From Staphylococcus sp. ACRSN (GTDB lineage: Bacteria; Bacillota; Bacilli; Staphylococcales; Staphylococcaceae), in contig NZ_JAKRNS010000002.1 in the NCBI RefSeq assembly GCF_022346615.1, positions 248,001 to 312,000 of the forward strand: a stretch of 64,000 bases of DNA, in the 5' to 3' direction. This document shows, piece after piece, positions 1-8,739 of this stretch. The first letter of the stretch is position 1, and each line of letters begins with the position of its first letter. Made by a program: the position numbers and the translations under genes. The notes beneath the pieces are model-generated. The model did not search any database, had not been told where the DNA came from, and was given only the letters and a program-made list of their open reading frames with translations.

Positions 1-406
1 AGTAAATAATATGATTAAAATCAGTAACTTTTTCCTTAAGGTTAGTTAATAGTTTTGGTGTAATGATACTTGCATTTAGACAACATTTAAAATTAGCATT
101 TATAATTGAATTTACAATATCTATGGAAGTACTGTGATCAATGCGAATAATGAATTGTGAATTACTATAACGATGTAACATTTTGAAAAAAGATTGTGTA
201 ATTAAATCTGGATTGATATCAATGATAAATTGAATCGTATATGTGTCTAAAAAATCTAACAGTAGTTCTAATGTTTGGTATTTTTGATGTTCATCTTCTT
301 CTGGTATCTGTACAGATGTGAAAATTGTGTTATAACCTAAATCGACCATTTGCTTAATATATGCTTCATTAAGGGGTTCACCCAGATATATTGAAAAACC
401 AGCCAT
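1..406 (-). CDS. mupG: MupG/DUF871-family 6-phospho-N-acetylmuramidase, partial (C-terminal end cut by window edge)
   Basis: Only the first ~135 residues are in the window. The protein begins MAGFSIYLGEP and reads on without a stop to the window edge. The N-terminal GFSIYLGEP, followed by regularly spaced beta-strand/helix units (NTIFTSVQIPEED, IQFIIDINPD, FIIRIDHST), fits the DUF871 TIM-barrel family. Its characterised member, S. aureus MupG, cleaves MurNAc-6-phosphate-GlcNAc during muropeptide recovery in the cytoplasm. The start is fixed by a GGGAGGTG ribosome binding site about 8 bases upstream. A promoter and a catabolite-response element lie immediately upstream, which suits a sugar-salvage gene. 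The family call is from motif recognition, and the catalytic half is not visible. Confidence 0.72.
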   Translation of the reverse strand, partial: MAGFSIYLGEPLNEAYIKQMVDLGYNTIFTSVQIPEEDEHQKYQTLELLLDFLDTYTIQFIIDINPDLITQSFFKMLHRYSNSQFIIRIDHSTSIDIVNSIINANFKCCLNASIITPKLLTNLKEKVTDFNHIIY

Positions 407-427
407 TTTAAAGTTACACCTCCCGTT

Positions 428-441
428 TGTAATCGTTTTCA
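428..441 (-). promoter_or_regulatory. cre (CcpA site) directly downstream of the mupG -10
   Basis: The minus strand reads TGAAAACGATTACA, a full match to the Gram-positive cre consensus TGWNANCGNTNWCA. It starts at the last base of the -10 and ends just before the ribosome binding site. Such a position normally gives glucose repression by blocking initiation or early elongation. Confidence 0.75.
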
Positions 442-469
442 TTGTACAATAACTGTAATGTAATTACAA
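441..469 (-). promoter_or_regulatory. sigma-A promoter of the mupG-type gene
   Basis: On the minus strand a TTGTAA -35 (464-469) is separated by exactly 17 bases from a TACAAT -10 (441-446), both one mismatch from consensus. A perfect 10-bp palindrome TGTAATTACA (459-468) overlaps the -35 and could be an operator for a local sugar-phosphate regulator; that part is inference. Confidence 0.65.
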
Positions 470-504
470 TTTTTGGTTTTAACATCATATTATTTGAAAT
501 TTTA

Positions 505-834
505 TTACAAATATAAATTGATGAAGTGAAGTATTTTAAGTAGTCTTTGTTGAATTCCAGAAATATATTTGATTGTATTACCTACAGTGAGTTCATCGAT
601 AGGTTGGGTCTTATAATCTTCAAGAAAGCGATAATAATTATAGTGAATGAGGGAAGTATGACGAAGTGGATTGTTTTTTAAATTGAAATATTCATTTTCT
701 ATGAAAGCATTTAATTCGTGTTGGAATGAAATTTTTTTCTTATGTTCAGTGACAATACCAAATTTATAAACTTCAATTAAATTTAATAGCTGTTGTACAC
801 TTTTGGATAGGGTTAATAATTCTTCTAATTGCAT
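505..834 (-). CDS. Hypothetical protein, 109 aa, unrecognised
   Basis: A complete reading frame preceded by AAGGAGGA at good spacing (bases 840-847), so very likely translated. The product is soluble, mostly helical by eye, with a heptad-like N-terminus (LEELLTLSKSVQQLLNLIEV) and a basic stretch HKKK near residue 31. It has no signal peptide, membrane segment, Cys cluster or nucleotide-binding motif. I do not recognise a family. It lies in the same direction as, and upstream of, the mupG-type gene, but that gene has its own promoter, so co-transcription is only possible, not shown. Confidence 0.7.
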   Translation of the reverse strand: MQLEELLTLSKSVQQLLNLIEVYKFGIVTEHKKKISFQHELNAFIENEYFNLKNNPLRHTSLIHYNYYRFLEDYKTQPIDELTVGNTIKYISGIQQRLLKILHFINLYL

Positions 835-1001
835 TTTAAATCCTCCTTAAAAATAAGTTTATGAGGGTAACGTTTTTTCTGATTTGTTGAAAATGATATA
901 CTGATTTTAATTTAAAAGGGTGAGGTTCATACTAAAGATATTTAATAGGGGAATGATCGCTTTGAATGAAATGATATTTTAGCAAGAGAGGTATGAACAC
1001 G

Positions 1002-1733
1002 ATGAAACAAATTTTTTTACGGTGTAAAAGCATAGTATGGAAAGATTTCTTGATAATTATATCGCTATTTTTAATATTAGAAATTTTATCAGTAGTTATA
1101 CTGAAGTTTGGTAGTAGTCTATTTGGGTCTTTAAGTGACGGAAAAGAAATATTGCTTAGTTCATTAGTTCAATTATTGGCTTATACTGCGAGTATTTTTT
1201 TAATTTATATTTTACATATTGATGATTTCTATTTGAAATTAACAAGAGGATTACATTTTATTAAGCGTCATAGTGTATGGTTAATGAGTGTTTTTGTATT
1301 GATGTTTGTAACTTCTTATTTTTATAATTTTGCAGTCCAATATCTACCTGGAGATTTAGGATTTAGCGAAACGCAAAATGAATTACAATTACAAGTATTA
1401 TTTGAAAATCCAAAGTTTTTACCTTTTGCATTTTTACTTATTGTAATTGCAGCACCGCTCATTGAGGAGATCATTTTCAGACATTTACTGATTGGTGAAT
1501 TAGGTAAATTGTTAAATTTTAAAGTTATGGGGATTGTATCTGCAGTGTTATTCTCTTTGATGCATGTAAGTGGAGCTACGTCTCCATTTGAGTTTGGTAG
1601 CTATATTATCTTAGCAACAGCATTAGTATATAGTTATATTAATGCAAATAATAAATTAATCGTTAGTTTTAGCTTACATATGCTAAATAATTTCGTTTCA
1701 TTTATTATTACGATGATTACATTATATTATTAA
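1002..1733 (+). CDS. CPBP-family (Abi) intramembrane glutamic protease
   Basis: A polytopic membrane protein of 243 aa with about seven hydrophobic segments. The C-terminal half carries the CPBP signature: an EExxxR motif (LIEEIIFR, Glu155-Glu156 and Arg160 counted from the chosen start), FSLMH (His188) and HMLNN (His226, Asn230). These residues build the active site in Rce1/CPBP enzymes. In staphylococci, relatives (MroQ, SpdA/B/C) affect peptide-pheromone export or surface-protein sorting. No adjacent bacteriocin or pheromone gene is present, so the substrate is unknown. ATG 1002 is preferred over ATG 993 because the AGAGAGG ribosome site (985-991) abuts 993 but lies 10 bases from 1002. Confidence 0.82.
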   Translation: MKQIFLRCKSIVWKDFLIIISLFLILEILSVVILKFGSSLFGSLSDGKEILLSSLVQLLAYTASIFLIYILHIDDFYLKLTRGLHFIKRHSVWLMSVFVLMFVTSYFYNFAVQYLPGDLGFSETQNELQLQVLFENPKFLPFAFLLIVIAAPLIEEIIFRHLLIGELGKLLNFKVMGIVSAVLFSLMHVSGATSPFEFGSYIILATALVYSYINANNKLIVSFSLHMLNNFVSFIITMITLYY

Positions 1734-1734
1734 A

Positions 1735-1764
1735 AATCCAACTGAATTAAAGTTCAGTTGGATT
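1735..1764 (-). terminator. Terminator overlapping the 3' end of the HTH regulator gene
   Basis: A perfect 12-bp stem AATCCAACTGAA / TTCAGTTGGATT with a 6-base loop. Read on the minus strand it is followed by TTT and an AT-rich tract. The stem itself encodes the last codons of the minus-strand regulator. It also lies 1 base past the CPBP gene stop and may serve both convergent genes. Confidence 0.7.
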
Positions 1765-2439
1765 CGAAAACTGTTGAAAGTTATTAATCGTTATATCTTG
1801 TGTCTTAATCGTTTTTTCAAATGAATAAGAGATATCTTGAATTGCTTCTATAGGAATTATATTAGTTTTACCTAATCCGATTTCAAAAACAACTGCTTTC
1901 CACAAACCCTCTTCACATAGTAAACCAATGAATATAACATTTTCTGTACTGGTCGTTGCATCATGGTCGTGTTCCACTGCCATTACATTGCGTTCCGTGC
2001 AATAGATGAGTACATCGGAAAAAAGTGAGGGCAAGGTCACATGTTGTGGACGATCAAATTTAATATAGCGGTCTAATTTTTTAAGTGTGCGTCTCATTTT
2101 AGTATAAGGTAAGTTCAAGCATTTCTTTATTATTGCTTGAATTTCCTCTTTATAAGGAAGGGTAGTATAAGATTGACTTTCATTAAGTACAAGAAATAAT
2201 GCAGAAAGTTGATTTTCAGTTAATTCAATATCATAACTATTTGGTGTTTCTTGCAATTGATAGCCACCCAACTTACCGTGTTTAGCTAATATTTTAACAC
2301 CTTGATCTTCTAAATCTTGAATATCCCTTAATATAGTACGTTTTGAAACATTTAAATCAGATGCTAATTCTGAAGCAGTAACTTGTCTGTTTTCTTGAAT
2401 AGCTTGAACCAATTTATTTTGCCGCTCGCGTTTATTCAT
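1747..2439 (-). CDS. HTH-type transcriptional regulator (DeoR/YafY-like HTH_11 N-terminus)
   Basis: 230 aa. The N-terminal ~60 residues form a winged helix-turn-helix of the HTH_11/DeoR kind (RQVTASELASDLNVSKRTILRDIQDLEDQGVKI, with a GKLGGYQL wing). The rest resembles the sensor part of YafY/WYL-type regulators, but I see no clear WYL triplet (a GLLCEEGLWKAVVFEIG strand pair takes that position). Ligand and targets are unknown. A GGAGGTGA site sits 8 bases upstream of the ATG. The gene is transcribed away from the RsaI sRNA, and their upstream regions face each other, so local regulation is possible but unproven. Confidence 0.75.
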   Translation of the reverse strand: MNKRERQNKLVQAIQENRQVTASELASDLNVSKRTILRDIQDLEDQGVKILAKHGKLGGYQLQETPNSYDIELTENQLSALFLVLNESQSYTTLPYKEEIQAIIKKCLNLPYTKMRRTLKKLDRYIKFDRPQHVTLPSLFSDVLIYCTERNVMAVEHDHDATTSTENVIFIGLLCEEGLWKAVVFEIGLGKTNIIPIEAIQDISYSFEKTIKTQDITINNFQQFSNPTEL

Positions 2440-2535
2440 TTAAGAAAGTCACCTCCCAATATGATTACATATTACAATTATTATACCATAAAAGTGACAA
2501 TGACGACATTTATAAAAATTATTAAAAAAACTTTT

Positions 2536-2549
2536 AGAAAACGCTTACA
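2536..2549 (+). promoter_or_regulatory. cre (CcpA site) upstream of RsaI
   Basis: AGAAAACGCTTACA matches the cre consensus at all defined positions except the first base. It lies a few bases upstream of the putative RsaI -35. In S. aureus RsaI is known to be repressed by CcpA when glucose is present, and this site explains that control here. Confidence 0.7.
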
Positions 2550-2551
2550 TT

Positions 2552-2583
2552 TTTTCAGGTCTTATGTTAGTATTGTATATAGT
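2552..2583 (+). promoter_or_regulatory. Putative RsaI promoter
   Basis: TTTTCA (2552-2557) and TATATA (2576-2581), spaced by 18 bases, would start transcription near 2587-2590, just before the first G tract. The -35 is weak. Confidence 0.5.
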
Positions 2584-2587
2584 AACA

Positions 2588-2741
2588 AGGGGGTAACGAA
2601 TAATTAACAAAGGGGTAGGCTATTTACATAATAGTTTTGTAAACAATTATTCGTACGAGTTACTAAACAAACATCTTCAATATTTATTACTTACTTTCCT
2701 TTCTATTTAGCCGGCTAGTGTCACTAGCCGGTTTTCTTTTT
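2588..2741 (+). ncRNA. rsaI: RsaI (RsaOG) small regulatory RNA
   Basis: A gene-free stretch that has the layout of the staphylococcal sRNA RsaI. It has two unpaired G tracts (GGGGG 2589-2593, GGGG 2612-2615) and a long-range stem ACGAATAATT (2596-2605) / AATTATTCGT (2645-2654). GGCTA (2618-2622) can pair with TAGCC near 2708-2712 as a pseudoknot. The terminator hairpin CCGGCTAG-TGTCA-CTAGCCGG is followed by a T-rich run. The ~145-150-nt length and the position beside a suhB-like gene also agree with what I remember of S. aureus RsaI. That RNA is CcpA-controlled and pairs through its G tracts with mRNAs for carbohydrate uptake and biofilm control. Identity rests on recognition, not alignment. 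Confidence 0.82.
2711..2741 (+). terminator. RsaI intrinsic terminator
   Basis: CCGGCTAG (2711-2718) pairs with CTAGCCGG (2724-2731) and is followed by TTTTCTTTTTT. Confidence 0.88.
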
Positions 2742-2890
2742 TGTTTCATTAGCATACAAGAAAATTTACTGAATAATAAACTAGTACCATATATTTTAGT
2801 GAGTGAATTATGATAAAATGAAACGAAATTATACATAGATAAAGCACAAATAAACAAAATTTAGATTTGATTATAATAAGAGGTGTAGAC

Positions 2891-3682
2891 ATGAAAAAAG
2901 AACAATTGATTTATATAGATGATTCTGTAAGAGCGTGGCTCGCTTCATTGGATGATATTATTCCAGCATTAATTGAGGAAATGGATACAAGCACTAAGAA
3001 AAATAGATTTGATTTAGTTACAAATGTTGATAAGACGATTCAACAAAGGTTTCAACAATTTTTAAATGATAAATTCCCTGAACATCAATTATTTGCAGAA
3101 GAAAAATCTAACGTTGAAGTTCATCCAAATGAAGGGCATGTCTGGATAATGGATCCGATCGATGGGACTGCAAATTTAGTAAAACAGCAAGAAGACTATT
3201 GTATTATTCTAGGTTATTTTGTGAATGGTGAACCGATGCTATCTTATATTTATGATTATCCTCATGGAAAGTTATATAAGGCGGTCAAAGGTTACGGCGC
3301 TTATGTGAATGATACACCTTTAAAAAAACCAGAAGCAATTGAACTTAAGGATGCAGTCATTTCATTTAATTCATTAGTGATTAACGCTAAAAAAATGCAA
3401 GAACTCTTTGACGCATCTTTCAGTCATCGTTATATAGGTTCATGTGGATTAGATTCGGTTCGAGTGATTAATGGTCAATTTGGACTACATATAAATACAA
3501 ATCCAAAACCTTGGGATATAGCAGCACAATTTTTATTTGCTAGTGAATTAGGACTTAAAATGACTACACTGGATAATGAAACGTTAGATTATGCAACTGC
3601 TGGTCCGTTTATAATTAGCAATCCGGGATGTCACGAAGAAATGTTGGCTATTTTAAATTCAGGTGAAGGTTATAAAAAATAA
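2891..3682 (+). CDS. Inositol monophosphatase family phosphatase (SuhB-like)
   Basis: 264 aa, cytosolic. It carries the Mg-dependent phosphatase motifs of the IMPase/FBPase fold in order: EE at 70-71 (LFAEEKS), DPIDGT at 88-93 (metal ligands), and PWDIAA at 207-212. The family hydrolyses inositol-1-phosphate or related phosphates; the physiological substrate in staphylococci is not settled. An upstream in-frame TTG exists at 2867, but AGAGGTG (2879-2885) is correctly placed for ATG 2891. It lies downstream of RsaI on the same strand but behind the RsaI terminator. Confidence 0.85.
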   Translation: MKKEQLIYIDDSVRAWLASLDDIIPALIEEMDTSTKKNRFDLVTNVDKTIQQRFQQFLNDKFPEHQLFAEEKSNVEVHPNEGHVWIMDPIDGTANLVKQQEDYCIILGYFVNGEPMLSYIYDYPHGKLYKAVKGYGAYVNDTPLKKPEAIELKDAVISFNSLVINAKKMQELFDASFSHRYIGSCGLDSVRVINGQFGLHINTNPKPWDIAAQFLFASELGLKMTTLDNETLDYATAGPFIISNPGCHEEMLAILNSGEGYKK

Positions 3683-3736
3683 GGATTTATTATTTTTAAA
3701 TAAGAAATTTTTTGAATTTTTTAGGTCTTAAGCACT

Positions 3737-3765
3737 ATGTCAATTTGAATAAATTCATTTATAAT
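3737..3765 (+). promoter_or_regulatory. Promoter of the LCP gene
   Basis: ATGTCA (3737-3742), a 17-base spacer and a consensus TATAAT (3760-3765), about 50 bases upstream of the start codon. Confidence 0.6.
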
Positions 3766-3816
3766 GTACTTATTAATTTAAGTTGAAAACTGAATATAGA
3801 ATGGGGAATGATAAGC

Positions 3817-4779
3817 GTGAATCGCTCTAGATTGAATGAAAAAAAGAAAATGGGACTAGGTAAAAAAGTATTTTTATGGCTATTGGGTATTTTAGTACTG
3901 TTAGCGTTAGTAGCAGTTATATATTTAGGATATAAGATTTTTTCAGTAGGTGGATCAATCCATAATCCATTAGATAGAGATAAATCATCATTAAGAGATA
4001 AAAATGTCAGTTTAGATGATGGAGATGCATTTACAATCGCACTATTTGGTGTAGATTCTGATGCGAAGAGAGCTTCAGAAGGTGATGGACAACGCAGTGA
4101 TACAATCATGGTGTTATCTATAAATCCTAAAAAGAAAACAACAGAGATTGTAAGTATTCCTAGAGATACGCAAGCAAAGATTGTCGGTAAAGGTACAACA
4201 GAGAAAATTAATCATGCTTATGCATATGGTGGTCCAGATATGGCAGTGAAATCCGTTGAAAAATTACTGAATGTGCCAATTGATCACTATGCGACAATTG
4301 ATATGGATGGAATGAAAGATATGATTGATACGGTCGGTGGCATTGATGTAACAAGTAACGCAACATTCTCGTATAAAAATCATCAGTTTAATAATGGTGA
4401 AAAGACACACCTTGATGGAGATGCAGCAATGGCATTCATTAGAAGTAGGAAGGAAAGTGGTGCTGGCGGAGACTTTGGTCGACAAGAGCGTCAACAGCTT
4501 GTAATTCAAGGATTAGCTAGTAAATTATCTAGTGTAAATTCAATTACGCACTTTAATTCTATAATGAATCATATTAAAGAAAATGTGAAAACAGACTTAT
4601 CAATAGGTGAATTAAATACAGTTAGAAGCAATTATAAAGATGCTGACAAGACAGTAAATAAACATCAGTTAGATGGACAAGGTGGCATTCAAGATGATGG
4701 ACTATATTATTTCGTGCCTAGTCAAAGTTCATTAAGTGAGATTGAATCTAGTATTAAAGATAATTTGGGTATTTATTAA
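3817..4779 (+). CDS. lcpC: LytR-CpsA-Psr (LCP) family cell-wall glycopolymer ligase, LcpC type
   Basis: 320 aa. A short basic cytoplasmic N-terminus is followed by one membrane anchor (about residues 17-38) and an extracellular LCP domain. Hallmarks are ALFGVDSD (75-82), QRSDTI with its conserved Arg (92-97), SIPRDT (113-118), TEKINHAYAYGG (128-139) and GGIDV. LCP proteins transfer undecaprenyl-linked teichoic acid or capsule to peptidoglycan. S. aureus has three, and the one next to the suhB-like and fdh genes is LcpC, hence the symbol. GTG 3817 is chosen because GGGGA (3803-3807) touches the alternative ATG at 3808 but is 9 bases from the GTG. It is followed by a strong terminator, so it is monocistronic. 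Confidence 0.85.
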   Translation: MNRSRLNEKKKMGLGKKVFLWLLGILVLLALVAVIYLGYKIFSVGGSIHNPLDRDKSSLRDKNVSLDDGDAFTIALFGVDSDAKRASEGDGQRSDTIMVLSINPKKKTTEIVSIPRDTQAKIVGKGTTEKINHAYAYGGPDMAVKSVEKLLNVPIDHYATIDMDGMKDMIDTVGGIDVTSNATFSYKNHQFNNGEKTHLDGDAAMAFIRSRKESGAGGDFGRQERQQLVIQGLASKLSSVNSITHFNSIMNHIKENVKTDLSIGELNTVRSNYKDADKTVNKHQLDGQGGIQDDGLYYFVPSQSSLSEIESSIKDNLGIY

Positions 4780-4830
4780 AATCATTTTGATTAAAGGTAA
4801 AGGTTGAGTTGTCATAAATGTCTCAACTTA

Positions 4831-4872
4831 AATTGCCGACAAAGTTTATAGCTTTGTCGGCAATTTTTTTTA
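4831..4872 (+). terminator. Intrinsic terminator after lcpC
   Basis: Stem AATTGCCGACAAAG / CTTTGTCGGCAATT (4831-4844, 4852-4865) followed by eight T. A smaller hairpin (GTTGAG ... CTCAAC) lies just upstream at about 4803-4828. Confidence 0.9.
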
Positions 4873-5295
4873 TGTCTTTTTCATAAGAAGTACTTTAGTC
4901 TGTATTATTTGGTTAGTGTTATGCTCACAAGAGTTGTATCAAATCACTGATGATATGATGAAATATCATAGTATGTATAAATATTAGAACTATTTAAATA
5001 GTTTCACACTTTTAAAATCAAAAATGATGCTATTGCTTATGATCAATAGCAAAGTTAATATAAACAAAATTTTTAAAATTAATAATATATGCAAAGTAAT
5101 ATTATTAATTGGAATGGCATCTTTTTTAATAATATTAAATAGGGAATAGAAAAGGGAAAGCCTTAACATTCCTATTAAATACGTTTACAATATAAGTAAC
5201 ATTACCAAAAAGTGTGGGGCTTTTGCTATGGAATGTTGTTGAGTAACAACGAAGTCATACAGGCAGAATATAAATATTAAATAGGGGTGAAGCGA
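4873..5295. other. Long AT-rich leader region before fdhA
   Basis: About 420 bases without a credible gene. Visible items: a weak cre-like sequence TAAATACGTTTACA (5176-5189, two mismatches) and a 6-bp inverted repeat GTTGTT-GAGT-AACAAC (5235-5250). The ribosome site TAGGGGTGA lies at 5282-5290. I could not place a convincing -35/-10 pair. No molybdenum-cofactor riboswitch was recognisable by eye. Confidence 0.4.
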
Positions 5296-8250
5296 ATGCA
5301 GGAACATTTAATCGTTTCGTTAGATGGAAAAGATTATCTTGTTGAGCCAGGTACAAATCTTTTACAATTTATAAAATCACAAGATACATTTGTTCCTTCA
5401 ATTTGTTACAACGAATCACTTGGACCAATTCAAACATGTGATACTTGTACAGTGGAAATTGATGGACAAATTGCACGTGCTTGTAGCACGACAATTGATA
5501 AACCAATGGTTGTAAATACACAAACAGATAATGTACAAACAAGTCAAAAGGAAGCATTAGATCGAATTTTAGAAAAACATATGTTGTATTGTACAGTTTG
5601 TGATTATAACAATGGAGACTGTGAAATTCACAATACAATGGACCAATGGGGACTCGAACATCAGACATACGAATATAAAGAGAAGCCATATGAAAAAGAT
5701 TATGGTCCATTTTACCGCTATGATCCTAATCAATGTATATTGTGTGGGCGTTGTGTAGAAGTATGCCAAGATGTACAAGTTAATGAAACATTAACGATAG
5801 ACTGGGAACGTCAACAACCACGTGTTATTTGGGATAATGATACAACAATTAATGACTCATCATGTGTAGGCTGTGGTCAGTGTGCAACAGTCTGTCCTTG
5901 TAATGCAATGCTTGAGGTTAACATGGAAGGCAATGCTGGTTATATGACAGATCTTGAACCAGGTTCATTAGAAGCAATGATTGATTTAACTAAAAAAGCA
6001 GAACCAGGTTACGGCCCGTTGTTTGCCGTTTCGGATTCAGAAGCGGCGATGAGAGATGAAAGAATTGAAAAAACAAAAACAGTCTGTACTTATTGTGGCG
6101 TTGGATGTTCTTTCGATGTGTGGACAAAAGATCGAGAGGTATTAAAAGTACAACCACAACATGAATCACCTGCGAACAAAATTTCATCATGTGTGAAAGG
6201 GAAATTCGGGTGGGATTATGTTGATTCAGAGGAACGATTAACAAAACCATTAGTTAGAAAAAATGGCCAATTCGAAGAGGTAGAATGGGAAGAAGCATTA
6301 AAAGTAATTTCTGATAATTTTATTAAAGTAAAAGAAAAATTAGGACCAGATGGTTTAGCATTTATCTCATCTTCCAAAGCTACTAATGAAGAATCGTATT
6401 TAATGCAAAAGCTAGCACGACAAGTCATTGGTACAAATAACGTCGATAATTGTTCAAGATATTGTCAAGCACCGGCGACTAAAGGGTTATTTAGAACAGT
6501 TGGCCATGGCGGTGACTCTGGTTCAATTGAAGATCTTGAAATTGCAGATATGGTTGTCCTTATTGGTACAAATACAGCAGAAGCACACCCTGTAATTGCT
6601 TCGAGAATTAAACGAGGGCATAAACTTTATCAAAATACACTTAATGTTTTTGATATTAGAAAGCATGAAATGGCTGAGCGAGCAGATAATTTTTATCAAC
6701 CAAAGCCAGGCACAGATTTAGTATGGCTATCTGCGGTAACAAAATATATCATCGATAATGACTTACACGACAAAGCGTTTATTGAAGAATGGGTAAATGC
6801 GTTTGATGAATATAAGCTATCTCTTGAACCATTTACTATGGAATTTGCTGAAGAAACTACAGGTATATCTAAAGAGGCATTGATAGACTTTGCACACCAA
6901 GTTGTTGAAGCTAAGTCAGTATCTATATGTTGGGCAATGGGTGTAACGCAACAAGATATTGGTAGTGATACATCGACTGCGATTTCTAACTTATTATTGG
7001 CTACAGGTAATTATAGAAAACCAGGATCAGGTGCATATCCATTGAGAGGACATAACAATGTACAAGGATGTAGTGATATGGGAAGTATGCCAGACCAATA
7101 TCCTGGTTATCAATTAGTTGATAATGAAGTAGTGAGAGCAAAATTCGAAAAAGAATATGGAGAGTCTTTACCGAATAAACCAGGACGAGATAACCATCAA
7201 ATGATGGAAGGTATTCACGAAGGTGAGATAGACTCGTTGTATTTGTATGGTGAAGATACAGGTATTGTTGATTCTAATATTAACTTTGTGCAAGCAGCCT
7301 TGGAAAAAGTTGGTTTTCTTGTAGTGCAAGACGAATTTTTCACATTCACTGCTTCATATGCAGATGTTGTATTACCAGCTAGTCCATCACTTGAAAAAAC
7401 AGGAACGTTTACAAATACTGAGCGACGCATACAACGTATATATCAAGCATTAGAACCTAAAGGTGATTCTAAACCGGATTGGCAAATTATACAATCTGTT
7501 GCAAAATCATTAGGCTATGATTGGGGATATACGCATCCAAGTCAAATTATGGACGAAGTTGCACGTGTGACGCCATTATACTCAGGGGTGAACTATGATC
7601 GTTTAGAAGGCTATAACAGTTTACAGTGGCCAGTTGCAGAGGATGGTACAGATGAACCAACATTGTATTTAGAAAGATTTAATTTTGCAGATGGGAAGGC
7701 TAATTTCTATCCATTGTCATTTGATAATTTCTTTAAAGTGAATGAAGTTTATGATTTACATGTGAATAATGGCAGACTGCTAGAACACTTCCATGAGGGT
7801 AATATGACATACAAAGTACCAGGTTTAGAATATAAAATGCCTAATACTTTTGTAGAAATCTCACCAGAATTAGCTAAAGATAGAGGTATACATGAAGGGG
7901 CAGAAATCAAACTTATCTCCGAAACGGGAGAAGCGGAATTAGTGGCACATGTTACCGATAGAGTAAAAGGAAAAGAAATTTATATTCCATTAAACAACAA
8001 TGCGATGATTCACGGAGATAAAGGTGCAATTAATTTATTGACAAACAGTGATGTTGATAAAGATACAGATACACCTTCATATAAACGTACGAGTTGTCGA
8101 ATGGAAGTGAAAACACGTAGAGGGAAATCGCCACTTAACCCTACAAATTTCCGAGTGAATAAACAAAGACAACCTCAATTTAGCGTGAAAGTTGAAGACA
8201 AGTGGAAACGTGATGACTATACATTCCCAGGAAGTCAGGTGGACAGATAA
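5296..8250 (+). CDS. fdhA: Molybdenum formate dehydrogenase, catalytic subunit (noncanonical, ForE/YjgC type)
   Basis: 984 aa with the domain order of FdhF-like enzymes. It starts with an N-terminal 2Fe-2S domain (Cys37, Cys48, Cys51, Cys63), then a His/Cys-rich 4Fe-4S segment ([18 protein letters not shown]). Next come two ferredoxin-type 4Fe-4S clusters ([24 protein letters not shown]), the proximal cluster ([11 protein letters not shown]) and a molybdopterin oxidoreductase body. The presumed Mo ligand is Cys390 (RYCQAP), where E. coli FdhF has selenocysteine. The next residue is Gln391 instead of the usual catalytic His. The conserved Arg is present in [10 protein letters not shown]. This Cys-Gln pattern is that of Bacillus YjgC/YrhE, shown in B. 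subtilis to work with a DUF1641 partner as a menaquinone-linked formate dehydrogenase. ATG 5296 fits TAGGGGTGA better than GTG 5287. The TAA overlaps the next ATG. Confidence 0.88.
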   Translation: MQEHLIVSLDGKDYLVEPGTNLLQFIKSQDTFVPSICYNESLGPIQTCDTCTVEIDGQIARACSTTIDKPMVVNTQTDNVQTSQKEALDRILEKHMLYCTVCDYNNGDCEIHNTMDQWGLEHQTYEYKEKPYEKDYGPFYRYDPNQCILCGRCVEVCQDVQVNETLTIDWERQQPRVIWDNDTTINDSSCVGCGQCATVCPCNAMLEVNMEGNAGYMTDLEPGSLEAMIDLTKKAEPGYGPLFAVSDSEAAMRDERIEKTKTVCTYCGVGCSFDVWTKDREVLKVQPQHESPANKISSCVKGKFGWDYVDSEERLTKPLVRKNGQFEEVEWEEALKVISDNFIKVKEKLGPDGLAFISSSKATNEESYLMQKLARQVIGTNNVDNCSRYCQAPATKGLFRTVGHGGDSGSIEDLEIADMVVLIGTNTAEAHPVIASRIKRGHKLYQNTLNVFDIRKHEMAERADNFYQPKPGTDLVWLSAVTKYIIDNDLHDKAFIEEWVNAFDEYKLSLEPFTMEFAEETTGISKEALIDFAHQVVEAKSVSICWAMGVTQQDIGSDTSTAISNLLLATGNYRKPGSGAYPLRGHNNVQGCSDMGSMPDQYPGYQLVDNEVVRAKFEKEYGESLPNKPGRDNHQMMEGIHEGEIDSLYLYGEDTGIVDSNINFVQAALEKVGFLVVQDEFFTFTASYADVVLPASPSLEKTGTFTNTERRIQRIYQALEPKGDSKPDWQIIQSVAKSLGYDWGYTHPSQIMDEVARVTPLYSGVNYDRLEGYNSLQWPVAEDGTDEPTLYLERFNFADGKANFYPLSFDNFFKVNEVYDLHVNNGRLLEHFHEGNMTYKVPGLEYKMPNTFVEISPELAKDRGIHEGAEIKLISETGEAELVAHVTDRVKGKEIYIPLNNNAMIHGDKGAINLLTNSDVDKDTDTPSYKRTSCRMEVKTRRGKSPLNPTNFRVNKQRQPQFSVKVEDKWKRDDYTFPGSQVDR

Positions 8251-8714
8251 TGGCTGAAAGAATAACAAAAATCAAACGCATGGAAAAAACCGAAGCGCAA
8301 ATTAAACAAGAAAGTATGGAAGAAGTGACTGAGGCAATTGCAGCAAATAAGGATAGCATACTAAAGGCTATAAACCTTATTAGTGCATTAGATGATGCTA
8401 AGATCTTAGATGCATTGTCTGGAGCAGTTAAGAGTAGAGGTGTGATTGCTAATAAATTTGCAGTGGAATTAAATAAGGAACAATATACAGGGCTTATTTC
8501 AAATATGGCTTCGCTCGTATTTTTATTAGGAGATTTAAATGTAAATGATTTATCTTCAATGTTGAATAAAGTAAATAAAGGATTGCATGTTGCAAATCAA
8601 GCAAATCCTAATCAAAAAACATCTATTACTGGCTTAATGAGTATATTAAAAGATGATGAAATGAATCGCAGTTTAACATATATGCTTAATATGCTCCGAG
8701 GTATGTCGAGATAG
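8250..8714 (+). CDS. DUF1641 protein, partner subunit of the formate dehydrogenase (ForC/YjgD type)
   Basis: 154 aa, soluble and helical with no transmembrane stretch. It belongs to the DUF1641 family (SALDDAKILDALSGAVKSRG, LMSILKDDEMNRSLTYMLNMLRGMSR). Its ATG shares one base with the fdhA stop (TAATG), so translation is coupled and the two products are made together. In B. subtilis the equivalent protein (ForC) joins the catalytic subunit and links it to the menaquinone pool. I infer the same role here. A terminator follows, so fdhA and this gene form a closed two-gene operon. Confidence 0.82.
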   Translation: MAERITKIKRMEKTEAQIKQESMEEVTEAIAANKDSILKAINLISALDDAKILDALSGAVKSRGVIANKFAVELNKEQYTGLISNMASLVFLLGDLNVNDLSSMLNKVNKGLHVANQANPNQKTSITGLMSILKDDEMNRSLTYMLNMLRGMSR

Positions 8715-8739
8715 TATATGAATAATAAAATTAAACTAG

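Noticed and set aside
2383..2607. 74-codon plus-strand frame overlapping the HTH regulator start and the RsaI promoter
   Set aside because: No ribosome site, runs antisense through the start of a well-supported gene and over the cre/promoter of RsaI.
3759..4109. 116-codon minus-strand frame opposite lcpC
   Set aside because: Antisense to a clear LCP gene, without a ribosome site or promoter.
5176..5189. cre-like sequence before fdhA
   Set aside because: Two mismatches in the left half of the motif and no defined promoter nearby; noted in the leader entry but not called as a site.
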